Shown in pieces: positions 1 through 26,084 of a stretch of DNA of 64,000 bases. The first letter of the stretch is position 1. Every line of letters starts with the position of its first letter. The stretch lies in contig JBBPEB010000034.1 of NCBI GenBank assembly GCA_039096225.1, forward strand, positions 620,001-684,000. The letters are read 5' to 3'. Below the pieces are notes generated by a model. It searched no databases. It had not been told where the DNA came from and was given only the letters and a program-made list of their open reading frames with translations. This DNA is from Blastocystis sp. Blastoise. Taxonomy: Eukaryota > Sar > Bigyra > Opalinata > Blastocystidae. Position numbers and translations under genes: made by a program.

Positions 1-279
1 ACTTTAACAGCTCCTTTGGATCGTATCAAAGTATTAATGCAAGCAGATATTGGTGGAGCTAATTATACAATTCATCAAGCATCTACAAAGATTTGGAGAG
101 AAGGAGGTTTCAAAGCATATTTTAAAGGAAATTTTGTCAATTGTCTCAAAGTTACACCTGAAAATGCAATTAAATTATATTTTTATGAATATTTACGAAA
201 ACTATTTAATATTAACACAGATAAACCAGAAATTGGACAACGATTTCTTACTGGTGCAGGATGTATATATATTGTATTG

Positions 280-350
<71 letters not shown>

Positions 351-780
351 GCTGGTTTTCTTGCTCAATTAGCTGTATATCCGTTAGAGATCGCTAAAAC
401 CCGTTTAACGTTATCTGGTCCTGGTGTATATAAAGGAATGATGGATGTATTTCAAAAGACTATTCAATATGAAGGAGTTCTGTATATATATATATTTATT
501 ATTATGTTTATTATGTTTATGTAAATTATTATTATTATTATACTTATTATTATTATTATTATATAGAAGTCTATATAAAGGATTATTAGCTAGTTTATTA
601 GGTATGGTTCCTTATGCTGGTGTCGAATTATGTGTATACTCATTACTTAAAGTATATATATATTATTATTATTGTAATTAATAATTTTATTATCATATAT
701 ATATATATAGGATTCTTATAATAATTATTCACATAATACTATTCCTCCAGTATGGGCATTACTCTCTATAAGTATATATA

Positions 781-822
<42 letters not shown>

Positions 823-1102
823 TCTCTATAAGTGGTATATCTTCGATATGTGGTCAAATGGTATCTTATCCGTTACAACTCGTTAGAACCCGTTTACAAG
901 CACAAGGAATGAGAGGGTTATATTTAGAAGATCATGATATATATACAGGTATTATAGATTGCCTTATTAAAACAGTAAAGAGAAATGGTCTTAAAGGATT
1001 ATATAAAGGAATTGGTGCCAATTGCTTAAAGACTATCCCTGCTATTAGTATTAATTATACAGGTATATATATATATATATTTATTATTATTATTATTAAC
1101 CA

Positions 1103-1137
<35 letters not shown>

Positions 1138-1199
1138 TTCTAGTATATGAAGAATCAAAGAGACTTCTTGGTGTTGGAGATAAAATGCAATCGAATTAA
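1..1199 (+). CDS. Mitochondrial carrier (SLC25), SCaMC/ATP-Mg-Pi-like, 5' partial
   Basis: Inner-membrane solute carrier. The visible part starts inside the first carrier repeat (motif PLDRIKVLMQ) and carries the second and third signatures YPLEIAKTRL and SYPLQLVRTRL; it ends TAA at 1197-1199. The PLDRIKVLMQ form resembles the calcium-regulated ATP-Mg/Pi carriers (SLC25A23/24/25), but the N-terminus where EF-hands would sit is outside the window, so the subfamily is inferred. Exons: <1-262, 352-481, 567-651, 711-1062 (containing an odd 60-nt insert at 774-833) and 1144-1199. Introns 263-351, 482-566, 652-710 and 1063-1143 are GT-AG and filled with TA/TTA repeats. Without the 60 nt the reading frame gives the expected sequence between the ALLSIS and GISSICGQ segments. 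Confidence 0.86.
774..833 (+). repeat. 60-bp TTA-repeat insert bounded by a 16-bp direct repeat
   Basis: The coding 16-mer ATTACTCTCTATAAGT occurs at 758-773 and again at 818-833, with (TA)n/(TTA)n between. Removing exactly 60 nt restores the carrier protein. A GT-AG splice (772-832) would remove 61 nt and shift the frame, so the insert is either translated in frame as a Tyr/Ile-rich tract or removed through a non-canonical junction. Confidence 0.8.
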
Positions 1200-1996
1200 A
1201 TAGAGTTTATATATATGTATAACAAATATTATATATTTTCTCTACATGTATATATCACCAATAATATTGATATTTATATACTATCTCAATATTGACATCT
1301 CTCCTATATTTTATAATTATATATATATATATATATATTCTTCATTTAATCTTTTCTCATTTTCTTTTCCATTTTTTTTTTCTTTTTTCTCTTCATTTGA
1401 AATTATTTACTTTTATTATTTACATTTTGTTTTCTATTTTTTAGTTTTTTCTATTCATATGAAATAAATTTGTAATTTGTTGATTCTATTATATGTATAT
1501 ATACTATTATGATTTCTTTTGAGAAAGAAATTTTATTATATATATTTATAATTGTATTCACATTCGATATGATTCTTTTTTATCATTTTTTTTTTAATTA
1601 TTTACATTTTATTTCCTTTTTCTATGCTTTTCTCATTACCTCTTTTTTAAACAGTCTCCTTATAACAATATATGTTGTTTTTCAATGCTTTATGTACACT
1701 CATTATTCCTCTACTATACCTTTTTTATAATATTCTTATTTTTAATAAGGCATACAGTAGTATTATTACATTTTCAAACACTCTTCCCAATTCAAAGAAT
1801 TCTCTTTTATTATTTATGAATAATTTTAATCATTATAGAATTATAAATATCACAAGACAGACACTAAACGTATCACAATGAATATATTCGTGAACAGAAG
1901 TTTTATTACATGATAACACATTTTTTAAATTATTTTCATGTTGATAATTTTTGAATTTTATTAATAAAACTATTAAATTCGTCTTCAGGACCTCAA
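1200..1996. other. Intergenic, T-rich, no gene seen
   Basis: 3' flank of the carrier and 5' flank of the kinase-like gene. The + strand is strongly T-rich. Short open frames here encode only Phe/Ile/Tyr low-complexity runs without domain similarity. Confidence 0.6.
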
Positions 1997-3871
1997 ATGA
2001 ATGCTAATAACATAAGAATTTATGAATCAGAAAGAATAAAGTTGAATTACAATCCAATAAAGATATTAGGAAGTGGGTATTTTCTATTTTATTCAATATG
2101 TTTTATTAAAAGAAGACTAATATGATATCATCTATTTTAGATCCTTTAAAGATTGTCAGCAAATTGAAATCATTTCTATTGAAAAAGGAGAAGAATATCT
2201 TCAAGATTTGTTGATAACGCATAAACTTCAGAATTCACAAAGAAAATACAAATATCTCGTGTTAGGAACATTTAAAGATCCAATTGCTAGTAAAACCTAT
2301 TTTGAAGCACATAAAATAGTATCACAATTTAAATCTCCTTATATTCTTACTATATATGATGTTAATGGCAATCAGGTATATTTGATATCGTATCATTGAC
2401 ATGTATTTATTATTACTAGTCTTCAAAAGAATCAAATATTTCAAACAATGAATCTCCTCTTCAAGTATTTATTATTATAATCATTATAGAATATATATAT
2501 ATAATATTATTATTTATATATAGCTTCTTATGGAATACGCACCTCATGGAGATTTAAAATCTTTTTGTGAAAATGAATGTCTTTCTATTGAACAAATATT
2601 AAAATTAAATTTACAAATATTATGTGGACTTATTACACTTGAAGAAAATCATATGAATCATTTAGTATATATAGTTTTTTATTGTGTTTATTGTGTTTAT
2701 ACTATTTATCATTATTTTTTGTATATTTATTCTAATTATTCTATTTGTTATTATATTATATTTATTATATTATATTTATTATATAATATTTATTATTATA
2801 TTTATTATTATATTCTATTTATTCTTTTTATAAATATATATATATCTATAGGATATAAAAATTCAGAATATATTAATATGTGATGATAATACTGAAGAAG
2901 GAAAAGTTATTGCAAAAATATGTATGTTAATATTTATATATATAATTAATCATATATATAGCTGATTTTGATTATTTATCAAGAGTTCAATTGGCAATTG
3001 ATAATAAACAAATTCAACAGAATTATTATTGTAAACAAGATTTATTAACTCAATTCCTTTTACCGAATGTATATCTATAATATCTTTATAATAATTACCA
3101 ACAAATATATATATATATATATATAGTCTGATGTTTATGCTTTTGGTATTATATTATATAAATGTTTATATTTTAGTGGATATATAAAAGAAAATAATGA
3201 ATTATATTTTAGAAATGAATTCTATGTATATATGCATAATTATATTTATTTATTTATCATTTAATTAATATATATATATATATATATACCCAATTATAAT
3301 ACTATATTTTAGTTTATTATTATGATATATATATATATATATTATATATATAGACAATACATGGTATAGAGAGATTATTTCCCCCTTGTTCGTTCTTTAA
3401 TGATAATCCTGATATCGATATATTTTTAAGACATATTACTCATCGATATAATAGATATAGATGGTTTGCTTCTAACGCTATATATGTATATATATATATA
3501 CATATAATTATAATTATATATATAATATAATTAGTATTATTAAACTTATTATTATCAATTAGTAAATATAATTATTCAATAATAATATACTATATATATA
3601 GAGTAATATATTTCAAAGAACAATAATCAATAATGATATGTCTATATCTATATATGATTTAGTAGAAACAGAAACAAATCAAAAATATAAATTATTATCA
3701 AAATCGCAGTCAATTCTATCTACAGAAAATAATCAAAAATTAGCAGATACTTTTACTGATGAAATTCTTATTAAGAATTCAAATCCATTTTTATATGCTG
3801 ATCCCTCACAATTAGTGGTTTTTAATGAACAAACAAAACAATTTTCTAGTATATCTTCTCAATATTTGTAA
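1997..3871 (+). CDS. Protein kinase-like protein (possible pseudokinase)
   Basis: Predicted 392 aa in nine exons: 1997-2076, 2141-2375, 2420-2464, 2524-2664, 2852-2921, 2962-3068, 3127-3225, 3354-3485 and 3602-3871; every junction is GT-AG and in phase. Kinase landmarks in order: a glycine-rich loop-like ILGSGSF near residue 23, hinge-like LMEYAPHGDLKSF, catalytic-loop match HLDIKIQN (pattern HxDxKxxN), DFD in place of DFG, and the subdomain IX match SDVYAFGIILYK. A clear VAIK-type lysine and an APE motif are not obvious, so activity is uncertain. The C-terminal ~90 residues are Ser/Gln/Asn-rich with no domain. Start chosen as the first ATG in frame before the glycine loop. Confidence 0.72.
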
Positions 3872-4609
3872 CATTATTATTATTATTTTTATGTATTCAA
3901 TTGATATATTATGCTATTATTTATAGAGTAATATCGATAAGTTTTGAAGTTATTAAGTAATATATCTTTTGTTTACAAATAATAATTATTATTATTATTC
4001 ACGTAATTAAAATATATATTTTTTCTTACTATATAAATAAAAACTGTTATACACTTTTTTCAATTAAATTTAAAGATTAATGTGAATCTGTTATTAAAAC
4101 TAGAAAATAATCATTTTTATATTAATGTCATTAGAATACAGGCTTTTATAACTAAATTCTATATATGCTATTTATAAATATAAACTATTTAATGTATTAA
4201 TACAATTAATATGATGGAATAGTAATATGTCAACTATAATACTAATATATATAATTATATACTAATTTCTTATTATCTAAAACAATTTGTTCTGTATACA
4301 AGAATCAAGTGTATTCGTATATATAATAATTTATTATTATTCTATAAATACATTTAATTGACACATTTATAATAATTATATATATATGTATATATATAAA
4401 CAGAATAAACAAAAACAATTATTAAAATTCAAATCTTTTAAAAATGAAGAAAATGTTAACTGTCTATTAACATCTGAATTATTTTATATACCCATATAAA
4501 GCAATATATTTAATAAATAAAACATATATATAAGAAATAATCAAACTAGAAAAGATATTCAGATAGTATATAATATATGATTCTATATATAAATATATAT
4601 AAATAGAGT
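3872..4609. other. Intergenic between convergent genes, no gene seen
   Basis: Very AT-rich spacer between the 3' ends of the kinase-like gene (+) and GCN1 (-). No open frame of interest. Confidence 0.6.
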
Positions 4610-17123
<12,514 letters not shown>

Positions 17124-17683
17124 TATATATTATATATGGATAATTTCGCAAAAATAAATGTATGTGAAAAAGAAAAACATCATTTAGAACCTTTTGGAAA
17201 CGAATTCAATATGATTATTTTAGAAAAATCCCACTGACAACTCGGTAGATATACGGGAATTTCCAAATAATGTTGTGAAAACTATTCAACCTCTTTCCTA
17301 ACCTTTTATTGGTGTACTTGTAATGTATATATATTCGTTTATATGTAGAATATATATCTTTAATATTATTGAATAAAAGAAAAAGATTTGGTTTAAAAAG
17401 ATATCCCATTGTTCATTAGAAACTGTTGATAGTCAATATTTTTATATTTAATATGTTTGAATAATAATATTGTGTGGTTTAATTGATTATGAACTATGAA
17501 TTTGAAAAGAGATTACAACTCAAAGCAGAATTTTCAGAAAATTCATCATTATTTTTAATGAAAAGCAAAAATATCTAATAGTATAATAAATTATATATAG
17601 CAACAAATACAAAAGATAAAAAAATATATATGTTATTATTTTTACATTACGCAAAACCTTTAAATAAAATTTTAAAAATAAGC
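17124..17683. other. Intergenic, no gene seen
   Basis: 5' flank of GCN1 and 3' flank of the carboxylase gene (both - strand). No supported gene. Confidence 0.6.
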
Positions 17684-19430
17684 TTAAAGAGGAATATTAC
17701 CATGTTTTCTCCAAGGATTAGTCATCTTCTTAGTACGAAGAATTTCTAAATCTTCACAGAGTCTTTGACGAGTTTGAACGGGATCAATGATATCATCAAT
17801 GAAACCACGTTGAGCAGCCATAAGAGGATTAGCAAAGTTATAAGAATATTCAGCAACATTCTTTTCAATATCTTTACCACGGAAGATAATCTTAACAGCA
17901 CCTTCAGCACCCATGACAGCAATTTCACCATTAGCCCATGAATAATTAGAGTCACCACGAAGATGTTTAGAACTCATGACACAATAAGCACCACCATAAC
18001 TCTTACGAGTAATAACAGTAACCTTAGGAACAGTAGCTTCAGCATAAGCATAAATAAGTTTAGCACCTTCTCTGATAATACCTCTATGTTCTTGATTAAC
18101 ACCAGGTAAGAATCCAGGAACATCAACTAAAGTAACAAGAGGAATATTGAAAGCATCACAGAATCTAACGAAACGAGCAGCCTTAACAGAAGCATCAATA
18201 TCTAAACAACCAGCTTTTTCTAAAGGTTGATTAGCAACGACACCAACAGTACTACCTTCCATACGAGCAAAACCAACAATAATATTCTTAGCGAAATCAG
18301 GAGAAGTTTCAAAGAATTCATAATCATCAACGATCATATTAATAACTTTCTTCATATCATAAGAAAGCTTGGCATCAGAAGGAACAATTTGTTCAAGAGC
18401 AACATCAGCACGAGTACGAGGATCAGTACAAACACGAGAAGGAACACCATCCTTATTATTAAGAGGAAGATAATCATAAAGTTGACGAATAGCATGAAGC
18501 ATTTGAACATCATTATCATAAGCACCTTGAGCAACACCAGACTTAGTAGTATGTACTTTAGCACCACCAAGTTCTTCTTGAGTAACTTCTTCACGAGTAA
18601 CAGTCTTAACTACATCAGGACCAGTAATAAACATATAAGAAGTATCACGGACCATGAAGATGAAATCAGTAATAGCAGGAGAATAGACAGCACCACCAGC
18701 ACAAGGTCCCATAATAAGAGAAAGTTGAGGAATAACACCAGAAGCTAAAGTATTTCTCTTGAAGATTTCAGAGTATCCAGCAAGAGAATCACAACCTTCT
18801 TGAATACGAGCACCGCCGGAGTCATTAAGACCAATAACGGGAGCACCGACATCCATAGCTTTATCCATAATCTTACAGATCTTTTCAGCATGAGTAAGAG
18901 AAAGAGAACCACCAAGAACAGTGAAATCTTGAGCATAAACAAAGACAAGACGACCATTAATGGTACCATGACCAGTAACAACACCATCACCAGGATAATG
19001 TTGTTTTTCCATACCAAAATTAGTACAACGATGAGCCTTTAATTGATCATATTCACGGAAAGAACCTTGATCAAGAAGAAGTTCAAGACGTTCACGAGCA
19101 GTAAGTTTACCACGGGCATGTTGAGAATCAATTCTCTTTTGACCACCACCGAGAACGGCTTGTTGTCTAGTTTCAGCAAGTCTATCAACAAAGGGTTTTT
19201 TAAGATCAATGGCACTAGCAAAAGAACGAACCTATAGAATGATATTATTAGTTATATTGATCAATTCTTTATAAATAGATTTAAGATATCACAAAATATA
19301 GAATAAAAAAATAATGAGCAAGGTGTGCATTACCCAAAAAAATAGAAAAGATAGAGATAACAATGTATGTATATATATATACAGCTAAGTGCTTAGAAGA
19401 TCTGGCAAGAACAGAAGCAGCAGCCAACAT
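17684..19430 (-). CDS. PCCB: Propionyl-CoA carboxylase beta chain, mitochondrial
   Basis: Carboxyltransferase subunit that moves CO2 from biotin to propionyl-CoA to give methylmalonyl-CoA. Predicted 531 aa, two exons (19430-19383 and 19231-17684), close to human PCCB. Hallmarks: SGGARIQEG, the oxyanion segment [34 protein letters not shown], and DVPGFLPG followed by [11 protein letters not shown]. The N-terminus [20 protein letters not shown] is rich in Ala, Ser, Leu and Arg and lacks acidic residues, typical of a mitochondrial presequence, and is split by the only intron. Codon choice is strongly biased (GGT, CGT, AAG, GCT), suggesting high expression. The biotin-bearing alpha subunit is not in this window. 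Confidence 0.97.
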
Positions 19431-20850
19431 TTTTAACAAATAAACAAAATAAGAATAACAATCACTCTTTACTCAAAAAAGTTCCCTTTGTAAGTTTACT
19501 AATGAAATTTGGTAATCATCCAAAAGAGAATCAAAAGGTTCCAAAACGAATATATAAAAAAGATTGCTAATAATCATAGATAATCTTGATTCTTCTCGTA
19601 TAAACGATGGAGACTAAAACAGAGAAACCTAAAGATGAAGACCAAAAAGTTTATTAAGAAAAATTAATAGAAGAACCTTTCGATACTTTTCTTGAGTATC
19701 TCCAGATTCTCCTAGATCGATGTTGATCTCTCAAATCATTCACGTTTCTCGTCTTTCCCATTTTTTTAATTTATTCATGAATAATCATTTTTTTGATGAA
19801 CCTTTTCACTTTTATTCATGAAAATAATGCTTTTTTGACGAAGATCTCTTTTATTCTTGATTATTCAAGATATTTTGATGAAATGTAATCTTTTTCATTG
19901 TTTTCTCTTCTCTCACATCATTTAAGCAAATAACGATATAATGAAACACCATACTCGTAAAAGATCTCTATTTGTTTCTACTCTAGTCATGCCGTCAACT
20001 AAAGATATTTGACCACTTTTTTCTTCTGATTCTTCAGCTTTTTTTATGTTTTTCTTATTTCATTTTGTAGATCCTATTTTTTTAATTAGAATGAAAAGTG
20101 GGTCCTTTATCTTATTTAAAAGAAACAAATAAATAGATAATCACACTGAAAATTATATTGTAATGTGCTTGATTTTGTAATAAAACTTGTTTTTATTTCA
20201 TTTCCACAATGTTTAGGATTTATTTTAACCAAATTAGCTGACTGATTCATGGAAACATAGAAGTCATAGAAGTGTAATCATTGTTTTTAAAATAGTATAC
20301 ATATGTACAACAAAAGTATAAATGAAGAACAGATTTAAAATATGATTTTTTTGTAAATCGCTTATTAATTATGTAGCAAGAACTATTTAAGCTTCTATAA
20401 ATAATTAGATATGCATGAATCTAGTTTTAAGATATGATTAACATGTCATTAAGGGTTTTCTTTGGAAGATGTTAAACGAAGTTTTCCATCATAGTTATTT
20501 AAACGGATAATTCTATATCATAAAATCATATATTGATTGTATTTACTATTAACATCATGATTCTAACTTATTTTACACCAATGATTGGGTAAATGATCAC
20601 ATATTATCTCATTTAATTACGTAAATCTTCACGAATCAGATCTTCTATATATCTTCAGACAGGAAAGGAGACTATACGTATCATAAATAATATTTTAATG
20701 AGACGAATTAACTTGAAAAGACAAAAGATTGATGCATAAATAATATATATATACAAATGTCTATGTAACTGTTCGTTGAGGACAACAAATAATAAATTTT
20801 CATTTTTAGATTCATTCGTCTCGAAATGAACAAAAAAAAATAATAAAAAA
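19431..20850. other. 1.4-kb divergent intergenic region
   Basis: Lies between the divergently transcribed PCCB (-) and Sec23-like (+) genes, so it should hold both promoters. A TTTTGAYGAA-like word recurs around 19790, 19835 and 19875, but I cannot assign a function. No coding potential recognised. Confidence 0.55.
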
Positions 20851-22517
20851 ATGATTAAAAAGCAATATTTTGGTGAATTTTTATTTATTTTAATGGAGGA
20901 TCACGAAGCACTTTTATTTACAAAGCAGAACAATAAAGCTTCTCAGCCTATACAAAAAAATACTGTTTCTTCACAAGAAATGGATCCCGATGTCTTGTTA
21001 AGTGCATATACTACTCCTGAAGTAATTGAACTTGAAACAGATCGTTTTTTAAGCAATCCAATAACACCTTCGTTCTCTACACTCACGGTTCAGGAGGAAA
21101 TCTTGTCGAATTGTCCATATCCTGTCGGTTGTATTCTTCAGCCTTTTCATGAAACAACAAAGAGATTCCCGTTGATAAAGGAAAATCCTCATAGATGTTT
21201 AAATTGTGGTGTAATTATGACAAAACTCAATCAACATCAAATAAATCAAAATGAATGCAAATGTATAATCTGTGGTAATATCACTAGAGGATCTAATATT
21301 ACTGAATATACTGAATCAATATTAGAACCTCTTACAGAGCTCTCTTTAGATTCAACTACCTTAGGAACAAATGAATCCAATAATAATCAAGATCTATTGA
21401 CTTATTCCAATTATTGTTTTGTTGATAATGAAAGTATTTATTATATATTATACAATTAAATGTATTTATTTTTATATTATATAATTGAATATGTTTTATT
21501 TTTAAATAATATAATTGAATGTATTTATTTTTATATTATATAATTGAATATGTTTTTTTTTGTTATTAATTGAATATGTTATTGTATATTATATAACTGA
21601 ATATGTTATTTTTTAATATTAAATAATTAAATATGTTTATTATATATATTATATATATAATATGTTTTCATTTCTAGATATATCTTCACATCCTGAACTA
21701 TTATCTTCATCATCATCATCTTCATCTTCAAAAGCATTATTATTTATTATCGACAAACATCTCTTTCATGAAGATATACAAAGATTATTATCGTCTTTAG
21801 AAATCGTTTTAAATCAAGTAGATGATACTATTTCTATAGGTCTTCTTTCTTATGGAGATTGTATAGAAATATATGAATTAGGGAATTCTTCTTTGTGCTC
21901 AGCAGATACTTATAGAGGAGACCGTGTACCTCAACAAGACGTATATATATAATAATATATAATATTATAATATTATAATATTATAATATAAAATAATATA
22001 ATAATATATAATATATGATTCATGAGTATTTATAATTATAAATATAATTATTATCAATTATAAAATTAAATAAACTATTATTATTATATTTTTATCTTGT
22101 ATAATTATATTTTTATGATTGAAATAATCATACATTATTTATATATATATATTATATACTTAGAAAACCTATATATATATACATATCTTTAGGATATTTC
22201 TCGAATTTTATTTCATGAAAAAGATCCAGCTGAAACGTATTCTTCATATATCCCTCCTTTAGCTAACGGACTTAAACCGTTCCTGAACACTATTAAATCG
22301 ATCAATGGGCAACATAATACATCTTATTATATTAAACAAAAGTATATTTATTGATCATTGTCTATATTCTATTTTTAATATTATATATATATATTTTCTC
22401 TCCATTCATTTTGATATTCAAAATTTATTAATATTATTATATATATATCATTTGAATATTCTTTCATGGATAATAACTTTAGAATACACTTATTTATATA
22501 TAATCAAGATATTTCTG

Positions 22518-22551
<34 letters not shown>

Positions 22552-23531
22552 CTAATTCATTATATCATCGTTGTTTGGGTGCTGCTCTTAGCTATGGAAT
22601 GACGCTCATCAATGCATGTGGATGCCGTTACGGTCACATGATTGTGTTCACCAACGGTCCTTGTGAAATTGGACCTGGAAAACTTATTCAAGGAGACTAC
22701 GAAGTATATATCTATAGAATCTCTTTATATATAGAGTATACTGTAATCTATATATATCTTTTTCATTCTATATATTATTCTTTATATTCTTATATTCCCA
22801 TTTCTCTTATATATATTTATAGGGAGAACAAGACAGCTTTAAATTCTATAAATCTCTTGCTAAGACAGCCTTTGAATCTCATATAACCGCGGATATATTC
22901 ACTTCCGGAGTAGATTCCATTGGTGTTAAAACACTTAAAGTATATAGTATTATTTATATTTTATATTATTATTATTTTATATTATTATATGTTTTATATT
23001 ATTATATATTTTATATTATTATATATTTTATATTATTATATGTTTTATACCAATAGGTCAATGCATATATATGATATATATATATATGTATATATATATA
23101 TAGAACTTTATATACCCCTTGGGTGGGTCTATTATTCAACTTCACGATTGGACAGATGACTGTATTCAGTCACTTTCATCCTGTCTGAAACATGCTTTTA
23201 TTCCACCAGCAATGATTCATCTATATACATCAACGGGAGTTACAATTAAAAAAATAATCGGAAATTCTATTCAACAAACAAAAGAAAGTATATAAATATT
23301 GTCATATTTTATTGTTTCTTATATATATACTAGTTTTGTCATTTGAATTTTTGTATTCTTAATTATAAACACTATTTATTACATTTTATATCTTCGTTGA
23401 TATTCAAAATTTCTAATTTCTCTATTATATATATAGAATATCGAAATACTATATTAATTAATCGTGCTGAACCATCACTAATTTATTCACTTCTCTTTTC
23501 ACTTCAACCACGAAACATCTATAATAATCTT

Positions 23532-23622
<91 letters not shown>

Positions 23623-25601
23623 TTAAAGCTGCTATTTGTTCAACATATACGACTATCGTTAATATACTTATTATATATATTTTCTTCATAGATTCAAAGT
23701 GAAACTCATTTTTATTCTCCAAAATTTGATTGTTCATGTATATATGTATGTAGTCTTTCTATTCCTATTCTTACTCCTCATTATATATCAACATATTCAT
23801 GTCAATCTTCAATTGAAATCTCTCCGGATTTCTATTCACCTCCTCCCTATAATTCTATCTCTTCTTCTATCTCTCGATCTCTCTCTAGAAACTCATTATT
23901 ATCTCCTTCTTCTCCTAATCCTTTTTCTAATAATAATAATCATAATAATAATAATAATCCTTCTTCTTATCCTAATCCTTTTTCTAATACTAATCCTATT
24001 TCTAATACTAATCTTAATGCTAATACTAATTCTTCTATGTCAACTTATTCTAATGAAAGAGAAGACAATCAGATTCTTCTCAATAAACTCTTATCTTCTT
24101 CTTCTTCTTCTTCTTCTACAACTTATATAAATCAATCGAATTCTGTTGATCCTGAATTTCTAACTCAACAAACATTACGTAAAGAAGCATCTATATTTTA
24201 TGAGTCTATTCAACCAAATATTATTCTTCTTCTTATCACCAAAGATCTCATCAGTCAAGTATGTGTTTTAAATAATTATATATATATATACGTTAATAGA
24301 TTATATTATTCAAACAATTTTTATTATATACTATTAATTTAAAGAAATATTATATATGTATATATTACATTCTATATCTTTAGACTACATGGAATAATAA
24401 ATCTGATATACATCAAACTATCAAATATCTCCTGAAAAATATCCTTTCTCTGTATCGTACGCCGAATTCGAAGAATCGTGTGTCTCTTCCTGATTCTATT
24501 CAACATATTCCATTATATTTATACGGATTTCAACATAGTTCAATGTTAGGAACATGGAATCAACATTATGAAGATCAGACTATATCTAGAAATCGATATA
24601 TTAACGCGGGATATGAAGAATCCATCTCTTTACTTCTACCCCATCTATATTTCTCCCGTGGTTTTCTTGCAGAATCAAATGATTCCTTTCAACAATCTTT
24701 AAATACATCTTCAACACTCTCTTCTACATTAAATATTCATTTAAATTCTTTCTATCAACGCAAAGGTAGTAAACAATATAATGATATTCATACAGTCAAT
24801 CATGGCATTGCCTCAACACCCGTTTCCCCTACACCTCTTACAACTTCCTCTACAACTTCTCTCTATTCTCCAAGACCTACTTTCATTCATGCATCAACAC
24901 AATCATCATCTACTACTACTAATGCTAATGCTAATGCTAATGCTAATAATAATAATAATAATAATAATAATGATAATACTCCTTCTCTTTCCTCAGAATT
25001 ATCACCATCATTCTCGTATAGATCTGCTTCTATGAGTAATCTTCTTATACCACCATCTACTATCACTTCTACTTCTTATCTTAATAAATATCCTTATATA
25101 ATACCTTCTTCTATCTCTAATAATATCCCTAATGAATCTCTCACAGAACCTTCGTTATCTTCTGCTTCTCTTTCTGAACTACAACAACTTCCTACAAATG
25201 TACTTCTTTCTCAACAATCTCCTGAAACACTTGCTTTATTAAATAATAGTATTATAGTTCTAGATACATATGAAGATGTATATATATGGATTGGAAATGA
25301 TCGACCTTCAAGTGATAAAGATTATTTATATCAATATATATTTAATCAATGTGTAGAATTAGTAGATGGAAGATATCCTGCTACTCATCTTCATGCAGTT
25401 CGTGAATTCACTACAGAAAGCAGATCTGTCTTATGTAGATTGATTCCTTCTCATCAAGATGCTGTTGACATTATTAATAAGAATCATCGCATTTTCAAAC
25501 GATTATCTTCTTTAGAACAAAAACAACTTTTATCTAAATTTATGAATACCGAAGACTATAGCTTTAGACAATATATGACTATGATCAATCATTTAGAATA
25601 A
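20851..25601 (+). CDS. Divergent Sec23-like COPII coat protein
   Basis: Predicted 1,109 aa. Domain order matches Sec23: a zinc finger (CLNC and CIIC pairs, residues ~110-150), a vWA-like trunk (LLFIIDKHL; later GPCEIGPGKL), a strand/helical region, and a C-terminal gelsolin-like part (VLDTYEDVYIWIGND; RYPATHLHAVREF; ending FRQYMTMINHLE). Exons: 20851-21433, 21678-21940, 22193-22341, 22550-22703, 22823-22939, 23104-23287, 23437-23531, 23692-24258, 24384-25601; the total is in frame. A second ATG at 20893 is an equally good start. Two long Ser/Asn/Thr-rich inserts (about 23830-24110 and 24670-25200) make it larger than ordinary Sec23 (~770 aa), and identity is low, so this is probably a paralogue. 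It could act with the SEC31 encoded at 54.6-59.0 kb. Confidence 0.8.
23532..23691. repeat. Sec23-like intron with a ~88-bp (TA)n array
   Basis: Pure TA from the donor at 23532 to about 23619, then unique sequence to the acceptor TTCTTCATAG at 23691. Confidence 0.9.
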
Positions 25602-26084
25602 CTATAATTCAAAACTATACGAATTCATTTTTTTTTATTCTTTATTTTTTTTCATTTTTCTCATTTTCTTTTTTAATCAACTATTTGTAGTTATAATTTA
25701 ATATATATTTTGTTTTCTTTGTATCAATTTTTGACACTTCCTTGTTCTCATTTTTGTTTTAAACTATAGATAACACTTTCTTTTGATATAAGGGTGTAAC
25801 ATTATTATGTTTTCAATCTCTAACACTCATTGAATAGACTAATTCCATGTCTTTAACACACTTTTTAATTGTGTTTCTGTTGATTCTCTTCTTAAGAAAA
25901 CAGATTCTTGAAGGGGAATTAAAAACACTTTCCAAAAAAACATTTTAAAAATCGGTTTAAATAATAAGAAAACCGCGGTTTTGAGAAATTGGAGAAAAAG
26001 AATCAAGAAGATTTTTGTATTTTCTCTGTAAGATTTTTATAAAAGTCATTTAAATTCATATTGATTACTGATTTCAAACTAATA
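25602..26084. other. Intergenic between two + strand genes
   Basis: T-rich 3' flank of the Sec23-like gene followed by the promoter region of the threonine synthase-like gene. A 14-bp perfect palindrome sits at 25969-25982. Confidence 0.6.
25969..25982. promoter_or_regulatory. Perfect palindrome AAAACCGCGGTTTT upstream of the threonine synthase-like gene
   Basis: GC-core palindrome about 100 bp before the start codon at 26085, in sequence that is otherwise nearly all A/T. Its position and symmetry suggest a dimeric transcription-factor site; this is inference. Confidence 0.35.

Noticed and set aside
18227-18748. + strand open frame of 173 codons inside PCCB
   Set aside because: Antisense shadow of the carboxylase exon, produced by its biased codon use; Ser/Asn/Arg-rich with no family match.
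23620-23670. Extra Sec23-like exon reading AAICSTYTTIV
   Set aside because: It looks coding but its flanking phases do not fit the neighbouring phase-0 exons, so it was left inside the intron.
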